Below, in pieces: positions 34,801 through 46,800 of a stretch of 64,000 bases of DNA; the first letter of the stretch is position 1, and the number at the start of each line of letters is the position of its first letter. Source of the DNA: Brienomyrus brachyistius (lineage: Eukaryota; Chordata; Actinopteri; Osteoglossiformes; Mormyridae); the NCBI RefSeq assembly GCF_023856365.1, contig NC_064543.1:7023952-7087951 (forward strand), given 5' to 3'. Both the position numbers and the translations under genes were made by a program. The notes beneath the pieces are model-generated. The model was given only the letters and a program-made list of their open reading frames with translations, was not told where the DNA came from and made no database searches.

Positions 34801-37800
34801 GGCCTAATTTCAGCACGATTTTAACCAGGATGACAAGTGGACTTCCAGGCACTGATATGACTCATTTCTGAAGAAACACCAAAAGCGCCCTGATGGGACA
34901 GCGGAGGACCATGGTGGGGTTTTTAAATAACCAAAACCAAATGCTCGGATTTGTAGCTAGTTTGACAATAGATAGATAGATAGATAGATAGATTGTTGTT
35001 AGATAGATAGAACTTTATTAATCCCTCGGGAAGGTTCCTCTGGGAAATTCTAGTTTCCAGCAGCAGTACACCAGCATATTACTGCTGGAAACTAGAATTT
35101 CCCAGAGGAACCTTCCCGAGGGATTAATAAAGTTCTATCTATCTAACAACAATCTATCTATCTATCTATCTATCTAACAAATGACGTCATAGCACATTGT
35201 AACCAACAAAGAAAAGCTCCAATAACAACAGACTGACAGCATGTGTTGTTATGATGGGGAGGATTGAACAAACTCTCATTTGGTCAAGAAAACTAATTGT
35301 GTTATCGGCATGAAGGAATGCGCACAAACCAAAGGGTTGTACATTTTTTTTGGTTTCTCAATACCCTGGAATAAGCAGCTCACAGAGCGCAATGAGAAGA
35401 TCAGCTCTTTCTTCTTTAATGTTCTAGTTTCCAGGAGACTGAAGACAATAACTACTGTAAGGCGGCAGATGAACAAAGAATGTTAAAAAGGCAACTAAGA
35501 TTTACACGTAGCATCGCTGCTTCCTGCACATTGAACAATCTGGACAGTTGTAAAACAGAGCGGGCTTTACCTTCACTGGGGTTTGCTTTGTTGATGTTTG
35601 ACATTCCCAGTGTACACACACAACTGATCAATTAGCTGTCAGGCAGTAAAAGGCGTTGCGAGGGTACGGAGCTGGATTCGCTGGGGTTTCAGTTGTCATA
35701 GCAACTAATTCACATGCTCATTTCTTTACTCGCTCTCTAATAATGACACCCAGCTCGCTCTGTGCGGAATAAAGACAGACTCAGACATACATGAGCCAGC
35801 TGGGCTGAGGCGAGACGTGAACATGGCTAATAGTAGCCTCTCCACATCACAAATACAGCTGCTGTACATGTATGGCAGTGTTTCTTAAGGGCTCGTATTG
35901 CCTAATTTATTGTCCACATTCCTCACAGCCAAATTCTTTATTTGCTTTTTGAAAGAATCCTTAGCTGGGTAGCAGGAGACCATCACAACCGCTGTATACA
36001 GCCTTGCGAACCTGATGGAAAATATTTCGAAAATGATCAACTTAACTGGGCACTTATTTTACAGCCACGTGCTGAAATTAAGAAGTACAGATTGCTCCAA
36101 TCAGCACACATATATTTCACAAGCTAAAGTTTTTTTTTTCTCAGCTACCCTTTATTTGCAAAAATATATATAACAGCAACACAGAGCCGAGAGACCCTGG
36201 ACATCAAAAAAGCAGATTACCAAGGCAGAGACTGTGCATCTGATCAGACTTCCATGGTAGGAGGACGTCTATGTTTTAGTACATCCTTGAAGGCATTCTG
36301 AACTATACTGACAATACAAAAAAAGTGTAAGATAACAAATAAAAGCTGCAAAGACCTGCATTCTGCATGTGATTTATGTGCTGGATGATGATGACACAAT
36401 CTCCATTCTCAAGAATCAAGAAACTATAGCAACAGTTCTTCAACATGCTGGCCAGCAATACACCCAATTTCTTGCAGCAAAAGCGTTAAGGGAAGCATAC
36501 CATCACACACACAGCAATCAGACCAAGGGTCACTGCCCAACACTGCTCACTGACTCATTCAATGACTTCACTCCCACGGAAGGAGCAACAGTGCACTCAT
36601 TCACAGCCTATATGCTTGTGTTCATGGTTCACAGGTTAAGGTTCACAATTACAAGCAATGCCAAGTGTGTCCATGCAAGACAGCACCTACAATCCTCATT
36701 TACAGTATTAAACACATGGAATAAAACATACAATTCATACTTCAAAGATCTGCTGTTTGTAGAGCTGCTACAAATAGATGCTGAATCATTAAGTTCCTGT
36801 TATAAACCAGTAATTGTCCCCACTCCACCTCCCAACTACAGATGATTCATTAATGGATCAACAGCATGTGTGTCTGGTACTGAATGTATCCATAAATAAT
36901 ATAGAAAATACAGGCTAATGTTTCCTATTCACAGTTTACAGTCCCCTCATCTGCACAGAATAGCTCTACATTTTGGCAAAAAGATAAAAGCCTTTAACTT
37001 TAAGAAATACTGAAGCATTTATATTACAATCGCAGGCCCGACAGCAGGACTGTTCGAATCACGGTCCTCAAGGGCTGGGTACTACTGGTTTTCCAGCTTT
37101 CCTTTACCTGAGAGCCAGTTGTGAAGCCTCTGGCCAATTAGAGACAGAAATTATTAAGCTAACTACCTGGGACTTGAAAACAAGGCCTGGATTTGGAATC
37201 GAGGGCCAGATTTGAATAGGGGGGGGGGGCCTACAGCTTAAATACAGGCACCAATGTATTTAGCTGCCAACAGTTAAGAAGTCACAGAGTGCCAGAGGCA
37301 AGCAAATTCAATACATACTTAAAATCAGTAGTACACACTTGTGTAAAACTTGGACAATAACCAATATATTTTTGTCAAATATCACCAAGACCGATAACAA
37401 ATACAGATAAGCAGCTGTATCTCCACAAATTTGTAGTGAAACTGATACTGGTGACATTACTACTTAAGATTCCGTGAATGTGTCGAGCAAGTACATCGTA
37501 TAATGACACGAAGTAGCGTAGACTTGGCACGCTAAAGCAAGGTCAATAAGCAACAAAATCCTACATCCCCCATTACAGAAGATGGGTGATTGCTTTGGAC
37601 AATCATCTCTATTTTTTTTTAGCAGTTGTGTCTTTAGCTTCTGTTGCCATTAACTTAGAATACTGACTAAAGTCCAAATATCGACGGGCTATATCAAGCA
37701 AGACCGACACATCAGGCCAACGCTGAAGTCTTGATTTTCGACTAATATCGGCCAATAGCGATATAACTGCTGTATCATGCATCTCTACTTTAAATGAAGA

Positions 37801-40800
37801 TATTCTACCTATCAGATAGGTTTACAAGAATTTTTCAAAAGACTCTTCGCCATTAGACTCCAAAAGATACACGATCAGTCAGATGTCCAGTGAGGTCCAG
37901 CGGCAGGAGGAGAAAAAACATCCGTGAAAAGATACAGCTTAGCTTCTGTGTGTTTAAAAACCATTTTCATGAATATGCGGATTTTTCCATGAGATCCCAA
38001 GCACAGGCAAAGAATCCAAGCAGGTCCAGGTTTTTAGATATTTATCAGTCCTAAGCGTCGGCTATAAAACAACCAGGATGGAAAGGAAGGGGGGAGAGCC
38101 ACAGCAAGAGATTCAGCGTTCCAGAGAAAAGCTTGAGAAGCGTACTGAAAACACCATTTAAGACCTACATTGACTTCTGAGACTACAGATCCTCGCTACA
38201 GCTGGGTGGGTAAGATTTCCAGAGAAAAGCTTGAGAAGCGTACTGAAAACACCATTTAAGACCTACATTGACTTCTGAGACTACAGATCCTCGCTACAGC
38301 TGGGTGGGTAAGATTTACAGAGAAAAGCTTGAGAAGCGTACTGAAAACACCATTTAAGACCTACATTGACTTCTGAGACTACAGATCCTCGCTACAGCTG
38401 GGTGGGTAAGATTTACAGCGACTGAAAGATCGTAAGTCTGCTGCCGGAGAGTCAGCATTATAATGTGGTTACTGAAGGCAGAAGATTGCATTTCTCTGCA
38501 GCTCCAAGATAAATGTTGTCATCAAGTAGAGATGAGAATTGCACCAAAGCCACTCAGGAAACCAGAACCCCATTGGCAAAAAAAACACGGATACAAGCAT
38601 TTATCAATGACCCAAGTACAAGTGAACTGTAAAAGATATTCATACTTAAAATACCAGACACAATTAAATGCTTTGATATTGCCCCTGAAAAGGTGAGAAT
38701 TGCAATGATACCAAATGCATCAGCTCTTACGAGTTATACCAATCAATCCCTGTACATTGTGTATGAGTTCGCATGGTGTACAGCTCTCCTCAGAGTCTGG
38801 GCTTTTCCCTCATAGGTGTGGCCCTTTTTGGCCCTTTCAGTCCAGCTTAAGCCCATGCTTGCTGCAGGAGAGCAGCTGTGATTGGCTGTGCTGTTTTTTC
38901 AGTTCAGCCTTTCCTTCCTCATGCAGCAGTATCAACATCCCCGGGTCCCAAGGGCGTCATTCCCCAGCCTGTGCGTGCCACGGACCTGCTACAGAAGCAG
39001 AGCGCATCAGCGAAAAGAAGCAAGCTCTTTCTATGCCATCATATCCTTACTGCAATGACAGGACGCGACAAATAACACTACTAATTACTGTGCGAATACT
39101 CATATGATAAAATGGTCTGTTTGCATTAATTTTGTACACCACAGCAGACAGCACATTAGCATGCACACACACACACAGAACAAGACAGGGTCACTGAATG
39201 GAATTCAAAAAGATGATGTCTTCCAAATACAGTTGGCGCCTTATAACCTGCTAACCCTCCCTGATGTCCAGCAGATCCCGCTTCGTTAGCTCCGCTGATC
39301 AGATCCAAACAGATGCTCTGACGTCAGTCCTCAGCTCACGGGTCAGCTAAGTGCTGCTCCATGGCAGCGGCTTCAGCAATCGTACAGCGGCGTCTTCATG
39401 GAGCTACGAACATCCTATGGGGATTTGTACACACTATACGTCTCCGTCAGGAGTGAGTCGTCTCTTTTCTATGTTGCTGCTGTCCTATGATTCTACAGCC
39501 AGAGCTAAGAAAAACATACTGAACAGTACTGGCACTATTACAGCCCTAGTTACAAATCCAGGTCGATTATAACAAACTAACAAAAGAATTCAATTTTATG
39601 GTCTTGCCCTGAATGTCTGCATGCTATTGGATAAACATACCAAAGCCAGAAAGCAACATTCATTCATTCCCCCATCATCTATTGCGGGGTTGCAACCTAT
39701 CAGTGAAAGCAAGAGAAATGCCACTTCATCACCATTATTCAAATCTCACAAAGTAGAAGCATGTGCATCAGTCCTTTCTATTACAATTGAGTACTGAGAG
39801 CTTACATCACTAATCGGCATCTGTACATCTGCAAAAGATCAAAGAAGCCATTAGCTCCTACTGATGCTGTGTGTGATCAGTACTTGCTGGTCTGAGGCAG
39901 CACCACACCCCATTGATCATGTCTAATCATGTGGCGTTTTAGTATAAAGGAAAAAATCATCCTCTGAGCGTGTATTTCTCTAACAGTTTAATACCTGCAT
40001 TTGCCTTCTAAGTTCATTCTACATTCTAAGTACAAGGTGGGGGGGGGGGGGTGTTTCTCTTCCAGTAAACCGTACTTTGGTAACTGTACAGCACACAATG
40101 TCCAAACAGTCTGCAAAATATATGTGTGTACAAAAAACATATAAGGCGTTTACTTTTAACACTGCGTTACTTGATAGTGACGTATATGCCTTCCAGTACA
40201 TAAATGCTGACATTGTGTTGCTGGTAGAAGGAAGCCAGTGGGTTTGAAATACAAACTGAAAAACCACAGACCATTTATAAACAAACTGTAACAGGGTTAG
40301 AGACCTAACTTAAAACAGAACACCAAAAGCGTAGTTTGGTTTTCCTAAGATTTACAAGGAATGTGACAGTTGGACTGAAAGTGCCTGGTTACATGAACCA
40401 CTTCTGGGTGTGGAAATGTAACGATATTTCAGAGCCACAAGCAGCCCAGTTTTCAGGTGAAAATCACTGGGAGAGACGGCAAAAGATCAAGTGCTCAGCA
40501 TCCATCTCCCCCAGCCCCTCTGAGGACACACAGTTTCCCTTTTCTTAAGAGCTACACTTTCATTTTTAAGCACTAATCACTAACAAATGTTTCTGTTGAA
40601 CTTTGTATGGACACCCAGCAAACAACCTCATAGAAGCAGCCAAATTCGGCGGCAGGTGTTACACGGCGGGCAATTCGGTGTCTGTATGCCCAGCCCGCCA
40701 GGCGGCGAGGCACACCATCCTTCACCTTCATTTCACAGGGCACCGACACATAGTTGCATCATTCCTGAGCAAATAGCCAAGAAAAAAAAAAAAAAAAAGT

Positions 40801-43800
40801 CAGGAAACCAATACTGTCGTTTACAACGTTTTTTCTGCAGCGTCGGGTCACCTGACTTCTGTTTCCCGAGAAAGCGATTATAATCCCGAATTATCTCTGC
40901 TGCTCAGTGGCTAAAATTGCTGCTTTTAAAATGACTTTGGCTGTAATAATATGACAACAATGTCAGGGCTCTTATACCACTTCCTGGATTCATGTTCCTT
41001 TTACTGTGGAATATATTGAGAATAACAGACAGATGAGGTTGAAATGGACCATCTGCTGAAACCACAACAAACACACCAAAATCACACCTGATAAGCTAAT
41101 GTGATTCACTGACACACGGACCCCTGCAGTCAAATTATTTATGACCCACCGCAAGCCCTCTTCCTAGATCAACCACTAGATACTGGAAATCTGGAGACTG
41201 AATAAGCTTGGAAAGATTTGTCGTGGAAAAAAACTTCCAAACATATTCAGTGAATTGCAGTGCCAGCTTCACCATCTACAGCCAAGAGCCTCCCACCAGT
41301 TTTCCTGTTTCCACAAGCCGGAGCGTAACACCTGTAGGTCAAACACACAGCCATGAGAACCAGGACATCAAAGAAGCGCATTTCTAAGGCACTGGCTGTG
41401 CGTCGTTTCAGACTTTTAGAAGCTAAAGGACATCCATGCTTTGGCACATCCTTGAGGGCATTTTGAACTATACTGATGATAATCACAAACTAAAAGCACA
41501 AAACAGGTGCTCTGTTTCTAACCAACGGATTCATATGTTAAGCTTTTTCCAAAAGACAAGACTTGGAGAGAGCAACCAGAGTTTGGGCCTACAGATTGAG
41601 ATTCACGACGAATCTCAGAGTGCAAATCAGAATGTTTCCGTCTGAAGTACAGAACTGAAGAGCGCACTTAACGCAACACAAATCACAGCCACGAATGGGA
41701 AAAAACATAAGTAGATAAAACACATTATAGTGAGGCACTCATCCTCATTCGGAACATGCCCAGAAGTGTAGAGGAGCCACATAACCGTGATACGCAGCAA
41801 CTGCATGACATGTTGACAGCTGACCCAATTATCAGGCCTGTACGATTCGAGCAGCACAGAATTACAGCTGTGACGAGGGATTATCTGATGGTGCCACTGT
41901 AGAACCATACACCCTTTGAGCATGTCTCTCTTCCGCTCAGCTCTCCATTCTGGCATTTATCACCCGCCCCCCCCCCCCCCCCCAAAGAGCATCTCTACCT
42001 CAGCATTCTAAGCTGAGCTGCAGCAACATCACCCACACTCTGTCTGTAAGTCTAATGAGGCAGGAGAGTGACCCATGCAGGAGGAACTCCTGGCTTTACA
42101 TCTTTTTAAATGCGAGAACTTTTTTTGCGGTTATCTGGGATCATGGCTGGCATTCCCGCCTGAAATCTGGGTCACTGTAACAGTTCTCACAATGTACTCC
42201 ATACTTCAGCTGCCTTCAGCATGGTAGCCAGTGGCTGTTCTGCTTAAGGGATGCTTGCCGCTCTGGGACTGCAATGGGACTGGTTTCACAGTATCGTAAT
42301 TTTACTGTTAAAATTGATATTTAAACGTTGCCATAATACAGCATCTGGAACATCATCCTGGGCGTTCCCTACCCCATGTTGAGTCCTTTCTGTAATTGGT
42401 TCCAGGCTCACCATGTTTGAATAAGTGTATGGAACAATAAGCGGTTTCATTTAAATCATAAATAAAATCTGAGTGTTTACTTTTCGCTAGTAAGGAACTA
42501 TAACTCACTGCAATGAGCATTTCTGTTCACAAACTGCTACCCAATAAGGAGCCTGTCGAACGTACGATACTGTACTGGGATTTAAAAAATTAGAAACTAG
42601 AACAGGATAAATAGCCTTAGTAACACACAGTACTTTCTGAACCCTGTGGAGGTTTTTTTCTGCATTAGCCTCTTTATTAAAACAAAACGACACCCTACGG
42701 GGCTATGGGTTAATGCTCAGGGTTAACACTGGATTACAGCCAGCACTCATTAAACTACTTGCTTCACCACAAAAAAAAAACAAAACACATTTGGGCTAAT
42801 TCATACCAACATTAACACACATTCTTTAATTGATGTCGCATGGGACAATGGGAATGGGATTTAAAATTAACAGCAATTTACATAATACTTCCATTATTCC
42901 TCTTTTGTGTTTTTACTGTTACAATTCACGTCTGCAGAAAGGCCAGCTGGTTATGTGAAAACTATAATTTGAATCAATGGATGAGGCCACATAAGGCAAA
43001 ATCATATCCTGAACAGACTTCAGGATGATGTGTGCTAGCATCAAAGATTTTTTTAATCTTCCAATTCCATTGCAAGTGTCTCTTCATACACAGTCCAATT
43101 CTGAAAACGAAGCACGTCATCGTCTTAGTGGAAGACATTGTTTCCATCAGGCTGGATAGCAAATATGAGTGGGGAAATTCTGGCCTATTCCAACAGCCAA
43201 TGTGTTTTTGTCTAACATTACCAATACCAATAACAGGCTAACTTGAGTTCCAGAAATCTGTAGTGAAACTGAGGTGAGTAATGTTACTTCTTAAGCAACC
43301 GCATCATATAATACAGGCAGTGAAACATCAGAGAAGTACTGCCGACTCGGGACACTGTATAGAGGATATAAGAGAAAATAAAGAAATCTCCCATCATATC
43401 ACAAGATATCAGCAGATATCACAAACCAAGTGGGTGTTGCTCACAAATGGTGTCAAAACAAGACTTTTTTTGTAAAATCAAATCTGACAGTGCCACTATG
43501 CTCCTGGGCGTGAGCCTTACACCTCCAGTGGAATGTACCCCCCCCCCATGTTTAATGGGGACCAAAAGCCCCCACTGCACTTCCCTTTTCATGGCACATA
43601 AGGAAAAAATGAATGTTCTGCTCCACAACAGGAATTCATAAAAAGATCTGCCTGGTGGCTGTGAAAACAAGGATAGAGCAAAATGTTTTTTTTTCTGTTC
43701 TCAATACAAGTTACTGATTCCACATTCAAGCACCATAGTTCTAACCATGTGTTGCACATACATGAAAACACATGGGTGGACAGGTGTAAGAAACCCTGGG

Positions 43801-46800
43801 TGTTCCAACTTCCTTATAAAAACTACAGTAGTCAGTATTACCAAATCCTGCACATTAAACTTTTAATATCTGCTTCCTGCCATTTACAGGCAACTCTTCA
43901 ATTGCCAAGAGAGCAGTTTATTTCAGCAGTAGCGCAGGTCTACTGCAAAAAAGTTCATCACTCTAGTCCATCACCTATTATATATCCACCCCGCCATAAA
44001 GAATTCATGGACGGGATGCCAGTCCCTCAAAAGCCACGCAATCACACAAAATCACATGGTACGGGCAACTTAAAGACACCAATCCACTTAATCACATGTT
44101 TCTGGATCGCAAGAGGAAACCAGAGAAGCTTGGGGAAAATAGGGAGATTAAGCGAACTCTACGCAGAAAGTCCGGGAAGGAATTAAGCTTCCAGGCCTGC
44201 ACGTGTCAGAATACAGCGCTACCCACTGAGCCACCACACAAACCTTAACACTATAACCAGATTTTCTTTTAATGTCCTGTGGTGTATTTAATGCCAATTT
44301 AAATGCCATCTTGGTAAGCCCAAAATATTTATATATATATCTAAGAAAAACATATATTGACTGGAACTGCATATTAACCAAACCATCTAAAAACCCTGTA
44401 ACCTGGGACCTTCAGAAACTGAACACACGCCCACAATTGTAGCCACCTTACAGCTGCAGCACTGACACCATGCATACTGTAGGAAACTCCACAGTTTGGG
44501 AATAAGAACCTCTTCTGCCCTTTTCATTCCAACCCTAAATGGCTCGCGGTTAAATAGCATCGCCAAGCAGCACAAATCGGTCTGTCCATTAGCAGAGACA
44601 GTCTGTCCGTTAGGAGAGATAGCCCACAATGCAGCTGGCCACAGCGATGGCTCGGAAACACCACTGCGAGTCAGGACAACCTATAACGGAGACTTTCAGG
44701 AGCCCAGCCCAGCCTGTTCACAGTACCGTACAGCCAGTTGCTTCCAAGACCTTATGTACAAGCACCCTAACTCAGAGCTGTTTTAAATGACCAAACTGAA
44801 TGAAAATTGCCAAGCTGAAGGAAAGCAAGAAACTTCTGTTTAGCATTTGTTTGTGTGCTACAGCACTAATCCACCAAGATGTGTGTTTAGCGGCACTGGG
44901 GATGATCCCCTTCCAAACGGATTTTTCTGTTATGGAATTACTTATTGTATTTCAACTATTTTATCGTAAATCCTGTCGAAACTTCTGGCACTTCACCAGG
45001 TACCTTCCCTTCACAGACAGCTTATCGCCTAATGATGCGGTACCGCGAGTCACCCAACTATTTAGGGTTTAACAGATTTGGTTACTTGGCACCATTCATG
45101 AACAGACTTGTATTCATGTTTTTAAAGTAAAAAAAAATAAAAAATGAATGAGAAGGAAACACAACTCAATAATTGTGCAGCCGATGTGCCGGCTCTCGCC
45201 CAGACAAATCAAGGTCACAAGTACAGAGAGCTCAGCGGGAACAAATGAAGGCCAGCCCAGTTGCTAAGGCTCAGCATAAACAGAGCAGGGAACTGGGATT
45301 TGGGACAATTAATATAACGCTCCATGCTGGTTTGCTGTGTGTTACACTGAATTAGACATCCCACAGTTTTTCAATAATCCAGTGTACTCATCTACTAGAA
45401 CATCGTCCTTTTGCTTGTTTCCCAGCTAAGCCCAATCTTACATATCAAATTACAGGCAATGCTGTCATGTAAATTTCCAAAGAGAACTACAAAGTGGTTA
45501 ACACAACAGGTCACTTTGAAAGGCCAATGCTGACCCTTTGTCGGAAAGAAAGTCATTCTACCACACACTGAATGATCATTAGCAAAAGCTTGTGAAAGCT
45601 GATGCGCTGCTTAATATGAATTATCAGTTATATTTAGCATAAACAATTTGCATTCCGCTGTGAAATATGATGAGGATAGAATATTATTTAAAAGTCCTTA
45701 AAAGAACAAAAGGTTTTCCAACTAATGTTACAGCTCACACTTTAAGGGGAAAAGATCTAATGAAACCACCATTTCTAAAAGGAGAAAAACGATTTCCTCC
45801 AGAGCTCTTTTCGTAGATGAGTCACTACAATTTGAAGGCGCTTTCAGCGTGAATGAGACCCATCACAGGCCAGTTACACAACAAACTAGTTTAAACTTGC
45901 ACCATAGAAAAATGATATAAATTGTAGTCTGTTACAGACTTAGTAAATCTATCTATCTATCTCACAAGTCATGGCTCATGACAACATTTTAATCAAAACC
46001 CGAGTTACAATTTGCATTGTACTGTATTGTATTGTACAAAATGAACCAGTCTTATAATAACGCCCTGAAATTATAAATTATTATTAGAAATTATTATTCT
46101 TTCGATTCCATCTTTTCCTGACATAAATGATAAATGTTTTTGTTTTCTTTTGCAAATGATTGCTTGGACACCTTCCCTTACCTTTTACATGCCTGTGTTT
46201 TCCACGGCTTTTCCACGATTTGCCTGGGCAAAGACTGATACTAAATATTTTTTCAAAGCTGTAAGGTCACACTGAATGAAACACTCTGCAAATTATGAAC
46301 CTCCCGTAGGTATAAAATCCATCTAACTCTCACCAGGATATGAAAATCCAAACATGACTTGGTAGCATATAGCATTGTGTGCTAAAAGTCCCGCTATATT
46401 AATATATTAACCTTAATTCACGTAATTCAGCTATTATTTAATGTCATGTCACGCAATAGCATCGAAATACTAGTGAGTCTGGTCACAACATTCAGTGAAG
46501 GACCGATGATTCAAACTGTTTATTTTTAATTAGTTAACGTTCACTGGGAAATAACTTTTCATCAAAACAACATAGGGTTAACCCTTTACCACTTGTAATA
46601 GAAAAAGCAAATGAATGCATAGAAGTGGTAATTTATTTCACCCATCAGGTCTGAAATTCAGCTTGATGTGGGTGCAGAGTGCTTAAAATAACACATTTCA
46701 TATTCATAAATGTGCAAATGTGCATCTTCAAGATGCTGGAGAAACTATTCTCAGTCCATGAGAAATCTATGGAGAAGTATCACGTTACTGTGGAACTTGG

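Noticed and set aside
38121..38414. CRISPR-like array
   Set aside because: Units are contiguous 98-bp direct repeats without spacers in a vertebrate intron.
41627..41956. 109-aa ORF on - with a hydrophobic end
   Set aside because: No similarity recognised, no exon structure; consistent with chance in intron sequence.
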